A stretch of 64,000 nt of DNA from Granulosicoccus sp045110475 (GTDB taxonomy: Bacteria; Pseudomonadota; Gammaproteobacteria; Granulosicoccales; Granulosicoccaceae). The translations under genes were made by a program, and so were the position numbers. Numbering within the stretch: position 1 is the first letter of the stretch; each line of letters opens with the position of its first letter. This document shows positions 17,390-25,717 of this stretch, piece by piece. Under the pieces are notes generated by a model. That model was not told the origin of the DNA. It worked only from the letters and a program-made list of their open reading frames with translations, and searched no databases. The DNA lies in NCBI GenBank assembly GCA_045110475.1, contig JBGCGC010000018.1, positions 10,152 to 74,151 of the forward strand. Direction: 5' to 3'.

Positions 17390-17556
17390 CCAGGAGCCTG
17401 CGCGGCAGAAAATCCCTGCTGCGAACAGCCCCACTTCGGCCAGTTTTACCACTCATTTTCGTTACTTAGGCCCACTAAGCGCCTCAAATGAGCGATAAAA
17501 CTGACTCGAATTGGGACTGCTCTCGCGACGGTATTTTCTACCGCGCAGACTCCTAG
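17390..17556. repeat. MITE-like palindromic repeat, copy 1
   Basis: A 167-bp element with imperfect terminal inverted repeats. 17392-17411 matches the reverse complement of 17535-17554 at 18 of 20 positions. It is homologous over its whole length to 46972-47138, in reverse orientation and equal length. The interior is itself largely palindromic, so the element can fold into one long hairpin. It ends in CTAG (17553-17556); the left edge has CCAG. The terminal CTAG contains the bclA stop codon. It codes for nothing and may end bclA transcription. Confidence 0.85.
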
Positions 17557-19085
17557 CTTTCACGTAATCGAAAGCGCTGAATCTTGCCCGTGGCTGTCTT
17601 GGGCAGTTCTTCCACAACATCGATCCATCTGGGGTATTTCCATTTACCGATCTGTTGCTTGACGAATTCCTGCAGCGCACCCGTGTCAATAGTACTGCCA
17701 TCATTCTTGAGTACGACGAACGCCTGAGGCTTTTCCAGATTGTCTTCATCCCTGCGGGCAACGACTGCGGCTTCAAGTACATCCGCATGCATCATCAGGG
17801 CTTGTTCGATCTCGAATGGGCTAACCCAGATACCAGAGACCTTGAACATGTCGTCGGTACGACCGCAGTAAATGAGTCGTCCAGCTTTACCCTTTTCGTA
17901 CTTGTCACCAGTACGCGTCCACTGGCCTTCAAAGGTAGCACGGGATTTAGCGCGTTGATTCCAGTAATCGGCTGCCGCCGAATCACCTCGCACCAGTAGC
18001 TCTCCGATGGCACCCTCTTCTACTTCATCACCTGATTCATCAACTAGACGAAGCTCATAACCGGGTACAGCCACTCCCGATGTACCGTACTCGATGTCAT
18101 CTTGCGAGTTTGAAAGAAAGATGTGCAGCATTTCAGTTGAACCGACACCGTCCATGATGTCAACATGACAAAGGCTTTTCCACTGGCGTCCAATTTCGGC
18201 AGGCAAAGCCTCACCTGCAGATATGCAGATACGCAGAGGGGCATCCGGTGTTTTTTCCTGCGTGCCCCAACTGTGTAAGAGCGCAGCGTAAAGTGTCGGC
18301 ACACCACAAAAAATGGTTGGCTTGCACGTGTCGAGAATCGTCGAAACAGAATCGGGGGTCGGGCGCTTGTTATATAACAGGGCGGTGGCTCCCACTGATA
18401 ACGGAAACGTCATGCCGTTACCCAATCCATAGGCAAAAAACAATTTGGCCGCCGAAAAAATAATATCGTCAGTTTGTATACCAAGGACCTGTTTGGCGTA
18501 GGTATCGCAGGTCACACGTAGCGCATCGTGCACATGACGTACGCCCTTCGGTGTGCCCGTTGAGCCTGAGGAATATAACCAGAAAGCGACCTCGTCACCT
18601 GCACAGATGATAGGCGTCTGAGCGACAGCACCGTGCATGAACTCATCCCAGCCAATCGTTCCGGCGGGTGCATCACCACCAATAACCACCGTCTGTCGCA
18701 CATGCGGACAGTTCTTGATAGCCGGCAGGACGACATCCAGTAGTTCTGCCGACACAAAGGCAATTGCGGCCCGGCTATCGTCCAGAATGGCCCGGTAAAC
18801 ATCCGTTGAAAGCAAGGTATTCAGCGCCACTGGCAATACGCCTGATTTCAACCCACCCCAGAAGATGCTGGGGAACTCGATCTGATCCAGCACAAACATG
18901 GCTGCTCGTTCTTCACGTTGAATACCCACCTTGCCTAGCGCTGCTGCGACCTTGCCACTCTGATCTGCCAGATCTGCAAAACTGAGTTTGCGACCTTCAG
19001 GCCACGCCTCGCGAAAAGCTGTCTTGCCAGAACGTCCCTCGTTTACGTGGCGATCGACAAACCAGTCTGCTGCATTGCCGTTCAT
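17553..19085 (-). CDS. bclA: Benzoate-CoA ligase
   Basis: A 510-residue ANL-superfamily ligase that forms benzoyl-CoA from benzoate, CoA and ATP, feeding the box pathway. The AMP-binding P-loop is 'LYSSGSTGTPKGV'. Other core motifs are 'DGVGSTEMLHIF', 'TGDKY' and the C-terminal 'PKTATGKIQRFRLR' with the catalytic Lys. 'KLFFAYGLGNGMTFP' is characteristic of the benzoate-CoA ligase branch. Its TAG stop lies inside the terminal CTAG of the repeat at 17390-17556. It follows an SDR gene and a TRAP transporter on the same strand with short gaps, suggesting one uptake/activation operon. Aryl substrate breadth cannot be told. Confidence 0.92.
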   Translation of the reverse strand: MNGNAADWFVDRHVNEGRSGKTAFREAWPEGRKLSFADLADQSGKVAAALGKVGIQREERAAMFVLDQIEFPSIFWGGLKSGVLPVALNTLLSTDVYRAILDDSRAAIAFVSAELLDVVLPAIKNCPHVRQTVVIGGDAPAGTIGWDEFMHGAVAQTPIICAGDEVAFWLYSSGSTGTPKGVRHVHDALRVTCDTYAKQVLGIQTDDIIFSAAKLFFAYGLGNGMTFPLSVGATALLYNKRPTPDSVSTILDTCKPTIFCGVPTLYAALLHSWGTQEKTPDAPLRICISAGEALPAEIGRQWKSLCHVDIMDGVGSTEMLHIFLSNSQDDIEYGTSGVAVPGYELRLVDESGDEVEEGAIGELLVRGDSAAADYWNQRAKSRATFEGQWTRTGDKYEKGKAGRLIYCGRTDDMFKVSGIWVSPFEIEQALMMHADVLEAAVVARRDEDNLEKPQAFVVLKNDGSTIDTGALQEFVKQQIGKWKYPRWIDVVEELPKTATGKIQRFRLRES

Positions 19086-19128
19086 ACAATCTCCTTTTTT
19101 ATCTTACTCGCTTGTTTGTCCAGTCACA

Positions 19129-19893
19129 TTAACGCGGCGGAAGACGTACCGCTCCATCAAGGCGAATGACCGTCCCGTTGAGGTAGGCATTACGCACGAT
19201 ACCGGCGGCAAGTTGCGCAAACTCGCCAGGCTCACCGAGTCGCTGAGGAAACGGTATGTTCTTCGTTATTTGTGCCACGGTGTCCTCGGGCAGACTCTCC
19301 ATCATGGGTGTTTCAAACAATCCCGGGGCGATAGCAACAACGCGTATTCCGTGCTGTGCAAATTCGCGCGCGGCAGGCAAGCATAGCGAGGCGATGGCGC
19401 CTTTTGAGGCCGCGTACGCGGCCTGCCCTAACTGGCCATCTTCATAAGCGGCCGAGCTTGTATTGATAATGACGCCACGTTCGCCGTTGTCTAGCGCGGG
19501 GAGATCGGTCATCGCCTGGGCTGCGTAACTCATCAGATTGTAGGTACCGAACAGGTTGACCTCAATGACTTTCTGGAACAGGACAATCGACACCTTGCCT
19601 TCACGCCCGACAATTCGCGCAGCCAGACCGATTCCGGCGCAGCTCACCACGATTCGGGGCGCCTGACCAAAGCGGGCCATCGCGGAAGTCACGCCACAGG
19701 CAACACTCTGCGAATCTGTCACATCGCACTGCTGCGCATAACCACCAATGTCCGCAGCTACTCTTGCAGCGCGTTCGCCATTGATATCGAGTATGGCCAC
19801 ATCGGCACCCAGATCCGCCAGATGACGGGCTGTTGCTTCACCCAGACCACCGCCACCACCGCTGACCAGTGCAACTTGTCCGTCGATATCCAT
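19129..19893 (-). CDS. SDR dehydrogenase, 3-hydroxyacyl-CoA dehydrogenase (HSD10-like) type
   Basis: A 254-residue short-chain dehydrogenase. The NAD motif 'VSGGGGGLGEATAR' is at the N-terminus, the catalytic Ser in 'INTSSAAYEDG' and the Tyr-Lys pair in 'YAASKGA'. The pattern 'AYEDGQLGQAAYAASK...PAAREFAQHGIRV' is that of type II 3-hydroxyacyl-CoA dehydrogenases. It could supply the dehydrogenase step that the NAD-domain-less protein at 2283-3827 cannot perform; this is inference. ATG 19893 is chosen; a GTG at 19923 would add ten residues. It lies 43 bp upstream of bclA and 73 bp downstream of dctM. Confidence 0.85.
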   Translation of the reverse strand: MDIDGQVALVSGGGGGLGEATARHLADLGADVAILDINGERAARVAADIGGYAQQCDVTDSQSVACGVTSAMARFGQAPRIVVSCAGIGLAARIVGREGKVSIVLFQKVIEVNLFGTYNLMSYAAQAMTDLPALDNGERGVIINTSSAAYEDGQLGQAAYAASKGAIASLCLPAAREFAQHGIRVVAIAPGLFETPMMESLPEDTVAQITKNIPFPQRLGEPGEFAQLAAGIVRNAYLNGTVIRLDGAVRLPPR

Positions 19894-19966
19894 TAGCGCT
19901 GTAAAGGCATGATCGCCATACACAAGATGTATCTATTAGTTTGCATGCTTGTATTCTTGACCTTGT

Positions 19967-21463
19967 TTACCATGGCAGTAAAACCAGCGTGATAATGGGA
20001 AAAGCAACAAGCAGCGAAACACGCAAAAGATCAGTGACTACAAAATAAATGACTGCCTTGTAGGTCTCTACCATAGGCGTCTTCTTGTCCATGGAATTGA
20101 TAACGAACAGGTTCATGCCAACCGGAGGTGTAATGAGTCCAACCTCCACCACAATAAGCACCAGGATGCCGAACCAGATAGCCGTCTGCTCGATGTTGAT
20201 ACGGTTCAACGCACCCTGCGTCACACCACGCAAGCCAAGCTCACGGGTGATCTCACGCGATAGCTCCTGCCCACTGGCAAGCAATCCTTGCGCCTGTTGT
20301 AGGACAGACGCCGGTAGCTCAGCACCGCTGGCGATCAATACATCAAGCCTGGCACTTTGTAACTGGACCATGCTAACCAGTCCAAAATCGAGCTCTTGCA
20401 TGATTGGCCAGAAAATGGGGATGGTCAGCAGAATCATCGACAAGCTATCCATTAGACAGCCAAGCAGCAAATAGAACACAAGGATGATAACCAGCACAGC
20501 CAGCGGACTATAACCACTGGCGGACACCCACATCGCAGCCTCCTGTGGCAATTGCGTCAGTGCTAGAAAGCCGTTGTAGAAAGCTGCACCAAGCACGATA
20601 AAGAAGATCATGGCAGAAGCGCGAGCGGTAACAAAAAAACTTTCGGTCAGCGACGACCAGTTAAGTCCACCGACGGCCCATGCAATCAGTCCGGTACCCA
20701 AAGCACCGACTGCAGCACCCTCAGTTGGTGTAAACCAGCCTAGATAGATTCCACCGACAACCATGAAAAAAACCAGAAGCACAGGCCAGACATCGAATAC
20801 CGCCTTAAAGCGTTCAGCATAGGCGACACGCGGACGGGTACCGGCTGAACCGGGGTTGACGCGAACGTAGATGGCAATGGCTATCATGTAGCCAACGGCG
20901 GCCAGAATACCGGGGATAAAGGCGGCCAGAAACAGTTTGGCGATGTTCTGCTCAGTCAGGATGGCATAGATCACCAGGACGACAGACGGCGGTATCAGAA
21001 TACCAAGCGTGCCACCGGCGGCAAGTGTGGCTGTGGAAAATCCACCGGCATAGCCATAGCGACGCAGCTCGGGAAGGGCAACACGGCCCATGGTGGCAGC
21101 GGTCGCGAGCGATGAGCCACAGATAGCACCAAAACCTGCACAAGAGCCGACTGCTGCCATAGCCACCCCGCCCTTGCGGTGACCCAGCCAACCTTCTGCT
21201 GCCTTGAACAAGGCCTGGCTCATCCCACCCAGTGTTGCAAAATGTCCCATTAACAGAAACATGGGCACGATCGACAAGGAGTAGTTTGAAAACGTCGTGT
21301 ATGTTTCTGCCTTTAACCGGGCAAACGGCAGATTGGTATCGCCGGTAACCAGAATGAGGCCAACGAGTCCGGTCAGAAACATGGCCAGCCCAATCGGCAC
21401 ACGCAAGAATATCAAGGTCAACAAAGCTGGAAAGGATAACAAGCCGATGAACAGATCACTCAA
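19967..21463 (-). CDS. dctM: TRAP transporter large permease (DctM)
   Basis: A 498-residue multi-spanning inner-membrane protein with DctM hallmarks: 'VPMFLLMGHFATLGGMS', 'ICGSSLATAATMG', 'GTLGILIPPSVVLVIY' and 'GLITPPVGMNLFVIN'. It drives Na+- or H+-coupled solute import with DctQ and DctP. Residues about 361-423 are an extra, non-hydrophobic segment of some 60 residues just before the last conserved helices; ordinary DctM proteins of about 430 residues lack it. It overlaps dctQ by 4 bp. Position before the SDR gene and bclA suggests aromatic acid uptake. Confidence 0.93.
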   Translation of the reverse strand: MSDLFIGLLSFPALLTLIFLRVPIGLAMFLTGLVGLILVTGDTNLPFARLKAETYTTFSNYSLSIVPMFLLMGHFATLGGMSQALFKAAEGWLGHRKGGVAMAAVGSCAGFGAICGSSLATAATMGRVALPELRRYGYAGGFSTATLAAGGTLGILIPPSVVLVIYAILTEQNIAKLFLAAFIPGILAAVGYMIAIAIYVRVNPGSAGTRPRVAYAERFKAVFDVWPVLLVFFMVVGGIYLGWFTPTEGAAVGALGTGLIAWAVGGLNWSSLTESFFVTARASAMIFFIVLGAAFYNGFLALTQLPQEAAMWVSASGYSPLAVLVIILVFYLLLGCLMDSLSMILLTIPIFWPIMQELDFGLVSMVQLQSARLDVLIASGAELPASVLQQAQGLLASGQELSREITRELGLRGVTQGALNRINIEQTAIWFGILVLIVVEVGLITPPVGMNLFVINSMDKKTPMVETYKAVIYFVVTDLLRVSLLVAFPIITLVLLPW

Positions 21464-22044
21464 TGTTCCGACTCCAGCTCCGATGGCAAAATGATGCGTC
21501 CTGTAGCGACCTCGACCAGACGGGAAAGAGCGATGTGAAGCGCCACAAAAGCTGCTGCCACGGCGCCCGGTACGCTAAACGCATATCCCCACCAAACCGG
21601 AAATTGCAAAAGCAGAGTCGTTTGTCCTGAGGCCCGTTTGCTTTCCATGCCCGAAAATAGTTTGAAGGCGATAAGGATCAAAACGGCGGCGAATATTATC
21701 TCGACGACCATACGCAAAATGCGATTGATTCGAGGCGGTAAGGTGGCGGTGAATATGTCAACCGAGGCATGGGCTCCATGCAACTGACACAGTGGCAGGA
21801 AGGCAAAGATGGCGAAGGCCATGCCTGCCTCCACCAGCTCGAAGTCACCATTGATTGGACCGACGCCTGTGGCGAGCAACAGTTTCGCCAGACCGGGAAC
21901 CAAGCTTTGAAGCGCATCCCCATGCAGCAGCGAATTCATGGCACGACCGGCTACCGATAAACAGGTCAGTATGATCAGGGCGCTTAGTACGATGCCGCCG
22001 ACTACTGCGAAGCTGCGGGCCAGTCTCGTTACGAATGTATGCAT
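21460..22044 (-). CDS. dctQ: TRAP transporter small permease (DctQ)
   Basis: A 194-residue integral membrane protein with four predicted helices (near residues 10-30, 58-85, 105-130 and 148-172) and the DctQ pattern 'FELVEAGMAFAIFAFLPLCQLHGAHASVDI'. It forms the small membrane subunit that partners DctM. It overlaps dctM by 4 bp (ATGA) and starts 61 bp after dctP. The Gly-His-Val-type motif of the family is represented by 'LHGAHASVD'. Confidence 0.9.
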   Translation of the reverse strand: MHTFVTRLARSFAVVGGIVLSALIILTCLSVAGRAMNSLLHGDALQSLVPGLAKLLLATGVGPINGDFELVEAGMAFAIFAFLPLCQLHGAHASVDIFTATLPPRINRILRMVVEIIFAAVLILIAFKLFSGMESKRASGQTTLLLQFPVWWGYAFSVPGAVAAAFVALHIALSRLVEVATGRIILPSELESEH

Positions 22045-22105
22045 CGACGTTCGCTTTTACGAGGGACGGGCTGTGAACACTAAAGTGCCCACAGCCTCCT
22101 ACCCA

Positions 22106-23152
22106 TTACATTTCTGCAGTGGCACCCTTGCAATCGCCCTGCATCAATGCCTGAGCTTCGTCAATCAGAGCTTGCCCATCCATATCCTTTTCAGCCAGAT
22201 CGGCCACCCAGGTATTGTAGATTGGGCGTACCAGAGCCTCCCATTCACTGGTGTCAGTGACGGTGATGATTTCATTGCCATTGTCGACAGCAAACTGCCG
22301 AGCCGGGCCATCAGCGTCGGCTTGCGTACCACCGGCAAAAATAGAGAAATCCAAACCTGAGTTTTCGTCCATAACCGTTTTCAGGTCGTCGGCCATACCG
22401 TCGTATACACCTTTATTCATGGCCAGCACAAACGTCAGATTGTACAAAGCGGGACCCTCGAACTCGGTATGAAATTCGACAAGCTCCGGCACCTTCAAAG
22501 CGGTAGTCACTTCCCATGGGATAGTCGTACCATCGATTACACCTTTTGACAGTCCTTCCGAGACAGCAGGTACTGGCATTCCAACCGGTGTTGCCCCCGC
22601 CAATTCCAGGAGTTCGTTTACAAGACGCGATCCACCACGGATCTTCATGCCTTGCAGGTCGGCAGGCGTATTGACAGGCTCGCTGGTGTGCAAAACACCC
22701 GGACCATGTACCCAGGTTCCAAGAATCTTCAGAGCGGCAAATTCACCGTCTTCCATACCCGATTCGAACATGTTCCAGTAGGCGCAGGATGCAGCACGTG
22801 CATCTTCGACCATGAACGGCAACTCGAATACTTCGGTGGACGGGAAGCGCCCCGGTGTATAGCCGACTACAGTCCAGACGATATCGGCAATGCCATCGAT
22901 AGCCTGGTCCATCAGCTCTGGCGGTGAACCACCCAATTGCATGGACGGAAATCGATCTATCTTGATTCGTCCATCGGACTGCGCTTCTATCTTGTCAGCC
23001 CAGACGTCGAGGACTTGAGTAGGCACGTTAGCCTGAGCAGGCAGAAATTGGTGCATTTTCAGCGTCACTTCTTGCGCGAGAGCACCGCTTGATGCGATGG
23101 TGGCCATCGTGGCGACTGCCATTGGGCGCAGTAACGACTTTATTCCAGACAT
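22106..23152 (-). CDS. dctP: TRAP transporter substrate-binding protein (DctP)
   Basis: A 348-residue periplasmic binding protein. The signal peptide covers about residues 1-26 (cleavage near ALA-QE). The body has the DctP signature: 'EVTLKMHQFLPAQA', 'DLQGMKIRGGSRL' with the conserved substrate-carboxylate Arg, and 'VIDGTTIPWE'. It captures the ligand, probably an organic carboxylate, for DctQM. Context with bclA favours benzoate or a related aromatic acid. It is the first gene of its operon; a promoter-like pair and a leader inverted repeat lie upstream. Confidence 0.92.
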   Translation of the reverse strand: MSGIKSLLRPMAVATMATIASSGALAQEVTLKMHQFLPAQANVPTQVLDVWADKIEAQSDGRIKIDRFPSMQLGGSPPELMDQAIDGIADIVWTVVGYTPGRFPSTEVFELPFMVEDARAASCAYWNMFESGMEDGEFAALKILGTWVHGPGVLHTSEPVNTPADLQGMKIRGGSRLVNELLELAGATPVGMPVPAVSEGLSKGVIDGTTIPWEVTTALKVPELVEFHTEFEGPALYNLTFVLAMNKGVYDGMADDLKTVMDENSGLDFSIFAGGTQADADGPARQFAVDNGNEIITVTDTSEWEALVRPIYNTWVADLAEKDMDGQALIDEAQALMQGDCKGATAEM

Positions 23153-23178
23153 GGGCTTTCCTCTGATTAAATCGAAAT

Positions 23179-23198
23179 CCGGACCGTCTATTGTCCGG
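23179..23198 (-). promoter_or_regulatory. Inverted repeat in the dctP leader
   Basis: CCGGAC (23179-23184) and GTCCGG (23193-23198) form a perfect 6-bp inverted repeat with an 8-nt spacer, 27-46 bp upstream of the dctP ATG. It lies downstream of the promoter candidate at 23261-23290, so it is in the transcribed leader. It could be an operator or a small hairpin that affects expression. Confidence 0.4.
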
Positions 23199-23260
23199 CT
23201 ATCGAGCCTTGTTGGCCCGGTGTTAAGTTAAAAGGCGCAGCGACGCTTGCGCGCTTTGTC

Positions 23261-23290
23261 ATTGTAGGCATAACACTGTTGTATTGTCAC
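23261..23290 (-). promoter_or_regulatory. Candidate sigma-70 promoter of the dctPQM-SDR-bclA operon
   Basis: On the minus strand, GTGACA (23285-23290) and TACAAT (23261-23266) each match the −35/−10 consensus at 5 of 6 positions and are spaced by 18 nt. They lie about 110 bp upstream of dctP. Nothing else in the 23153-23526 gap looks like a gene. Confidence 0.45.
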
Positions 23291-23377
23291 GCGGTAACCC
23301 TGTCCGGCAGGCGCAGACAGTCTTTGGCGAATTATCAATTGTGTGCACGGACTCACTGAAATTGTCAGAACTATGCG

Positions 23378-23397
23378 CGCCTAGCCTGGACTAGGCG
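23378..23397 (-). terminator. Hairpin in the paaZ-dctP gap
   Basis: CGCCTAG and CTAGGCG pair perfectly (7 bp) around a 6-nt loop. It lies downstream of paaZ and upstream of the dctP promoter candidate. No T-tract follows on the minus strand, so a factor-independent terminator is only possible. Confidence 0.35.
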
Positions 23398-23526
23398 TCC
23401 CCGCGGCTTCATGAATAATCAAGGCTAGACAGCAAGGCCGCCCTTACCGGATCCGCTCCGTTGCTTACAGCATTTTGCGTTTGCACGAGCCACGTGAGCC
23501 CGAGGTTGGACATCTGGGTTGGACAT

Positions 23527-25587
23527 CTATTGCGGCCATGTCTTGGCCACCAGCGTCAGCACATCGTATTGCGCAACCACGGCCGCGTCCTGATTAGTGA
23601 CCGTGCAGTCCCAGCAGACTTCGCCATGCTCGTCAGTCTCACGTGGGTTTATCGCCTTGCAGGTCAGGGAAATCTGCAGCGAGTCGTTCGGATAGACCGG
23701 TGACAGGAACCGCAGATTGTCAACGCCGTAGTTTGCCAGAACCGGCCCCGGTGCAGGATCGACGAACATACCCGCTGCAAATGAGACAATCAGATATCCG
23801 TGTGCTACTCGTCCGTCAAAGAAGGGATTGGCTTTTGCCGCCTGCTCATCCATGTGCGCGTAGAAAGTATCACCAGTGAATTGTGCAAAGTGTTCTATGT
23901 CGTCCAGTGTGACCTGACGAGCAGCACTGACTACGGTGTCGCCAATTTCCAGTGTTGCCAGTGATTTCCGGAATGGGTGTTCTTCGGTTACTGCAGTTGG
24001 AGTCCCTGTTACCCATCGTCCTGTCACAGAAGACAGAAGCCTCGGCGTTCCCTGTACCGCCGAGCGTTGCATGTAGTGCATGACAGCGCGGATACCTCCA
24101 AGTTCCTCTCCACCACCAGCACGTCCCGGACCACCGTGCACCAGCATGGGTAGCGGAGAGCCATGTCCCGTTGAGGATTTCGCACTCAGCCGATTACCCA
24201 GCAGGATACGGCCATGCCACGGAGCCAGCCCTGCAACGACGTCACGCGCAAATTCCCCATCGTCGGTAAACACTGAAGCAACCAGACTGCCTCCACCAAG
24301 ACGTGCCAGGTCTATGGCATTGTCAACACAGGTGTAGGGTATGACCGTGCTGACCGGCCCAAACGCTTCGGTGTCATGAATGGCCTTGCAACCCTCAGGA
24401 CGCTCACAGAACAACAACACCGGGTTGATAAACGCTCCTTTTTCAGCATCGCCTGATACAAGCCGTGGACTGTCCGGATCACCAGACACAATGTCGGCCT
24501 CTTCGCACAATGCGGTAATGCAATCCCGGACTTCGCGTCGTTGCTCGATGCTGGCCAACGGTCCCATCTGCACATGCTCATCGCCAGCATGGCCTATTGA
24601 TATATCAGCAAGTTTGACTGACAGAGCGCTGGAGACGGCGTCAGCGTATTGCGCTGGCACAATAACACGGCGAATGGCCGTGCACTTCTGCCCTGCCTTG
24701 CTGGTCATCTCTCTGCTGACTTCCCTGATGAACAATTCAAACTCAGGTGTGTCCGGTGAGGCATCAAGTCCCAGAACTGCTGCATTGAGGCTATCAGCTT
24801 CCATCGTGAATCGTGTTGAATTTCTGATGATGGCCGGATGTACCCGCAGCCTCTGTCCAGTGGCAGCAGAGCCGGTAAATGTGACGACATCCTGTGCAGT
24901 CACATGATCAAGCAAATCGCCAGTTGATCCGCTTATCAGTTGCAGTGCACCATCAGGCAAAATGCCACTGGCGATGATACGACGCACCATCACCTCAGTG
25001 AGATACGCTGTTTGACTGGCAGGTTTGATAATGGCAGGCATACCCGCAAGCACTGTCGGCGCCAGTTTCTCCAGCATGCCCCAGCACGGAAAATTAAACG
25101 CATTGATATGAATGGCAACACCTTCCAGTGGCGTCACTATGTGTTGCGCAGAGAAGCTGGCATCCCTGGACAACAACTCCGGATCACCATCGACCAGAAT
25201 GCGCGTGTTTGGCAATTCGCGACGGCCTTTGGATCCGTAGGATAGTAGCGTGGAAATTCCCCCCTCAATATCTATCCAGCTATCAGTGCGGGTGGCGCCA
25301 GTAGCAGTTGAGTAGGCGTAGAACAACTCCTTGTCTGCCATCAAGGCCTGGCCCAGGCGCTTCAGTAATAGCGCTCGCTGGTGAAAGCTCATCTCTCTGA
25401 GTCGGGATGCACCACGCGTACGTGCGTGGATAAGCATATCCTTGAAATCAAGGCCGGTACTATCAACGGTCGATATAGGCGCGCCGGTGGAAGCGTCCAG
25501 TAAAACCTTACCTGCGCCGCTGCCCCGAACCCATTCACCGCAGGCATAACTTTCAGTCCGATGCGATTCTGATAGAGAGACGTTCAT
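23527..25587 (-). CDS. paaZ: PaaZ: oxepin-CoA hydrolase / 3-oxo-5,6-dehydrosuberyl-CoA semialdehyde dehydrogenase
   Basis: A 686-residue bifunctional enzyme of phenylacetate degradation. Residues about 1-520 are an aldehyde dehydrogenase, with the catalytic Cys in 'KAGQKCTAIRR' and the Glu in 'FTMEADSLN'. Residues about 545-680 are a MaoC-like (R)-hydratase hotdog ('FTGDTFYAHMDEQAAKANPFFDGRVAHG' region) that opens the oxepin-CoA ring. The two halves are fused as in E. coli PaaZ. It is the last gene of the paa run, 130 bp beyond paaE. In between lies a small, probably broken reading frame. Confidence 0.95.
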   Translation of the reverse strand: MNVSLSESHRTESYACGEWVRGSGAGKVLLDASTGAPISTVDSTGLDFKDMLIHARTRGASRLREMSFHQRALLLKRLGQALMADKELFYAYSTATGATRTDSWIDIEGGISTLLSYGSKGRRELPNTRILVDGDPELLSRDASFSAQHIVTPLEGVAIHINAFNFPCWGMLEKLAPTVLAGMPAIIKPASQTAYLTEVMVRRIIASGILPDGALQLISGSTGDLLDHVTAQDVVTFTGSAATGQRLRVHPAIIRNSTRFTMEADSLNAAVLGLDASPDTPEFELFIREVSREMTSKAGQKCTAIRRVIVPAQYADAVSSALSVKLADISIGHAGDEHVQMGPLASIEQRREVRDCITALCEEADIVSGDPDSPRLVSGDAEKGAFINPVLLFCERPEGCKAIHDTEAFGPVSTVIPYTCVDNAIDLARLGGGSLVASVFTDDGEFARDVVAGLAPWHGRILLGNRLSAKSSTGHGSPLPMLVHGGPGRAGGGEELGGIRAVMHYMQRSAVQGTPRLLSSVTGRWVTGTPTAVTEEHPFRKSLATLEIGDTVVSAARQVTLDDIEHFAQFTGDTFYAHMDEQAAKANPFFDGRVAHGYLIVSFAAGMFVDPAPGPVLANYGVDNLRFLSPVYPNDSLQISLTCKAINPRETDEHGEVCWDCTVTNQDAAVVAQYDVLTLVAKTWPQ

Positions 25588-25717
25588 GATTTTAGTCCGT
25601 TAACGCTCAGTTCGACAGTTGCAGCTGTGAAAGCAATTTGGTGACATTAGCCGCCCATTGCTCATAAGGTAGCTTTCCAGCGGCATTTTCGTGGTCGTAT
25701 TTTCGCTCATCGGATTA

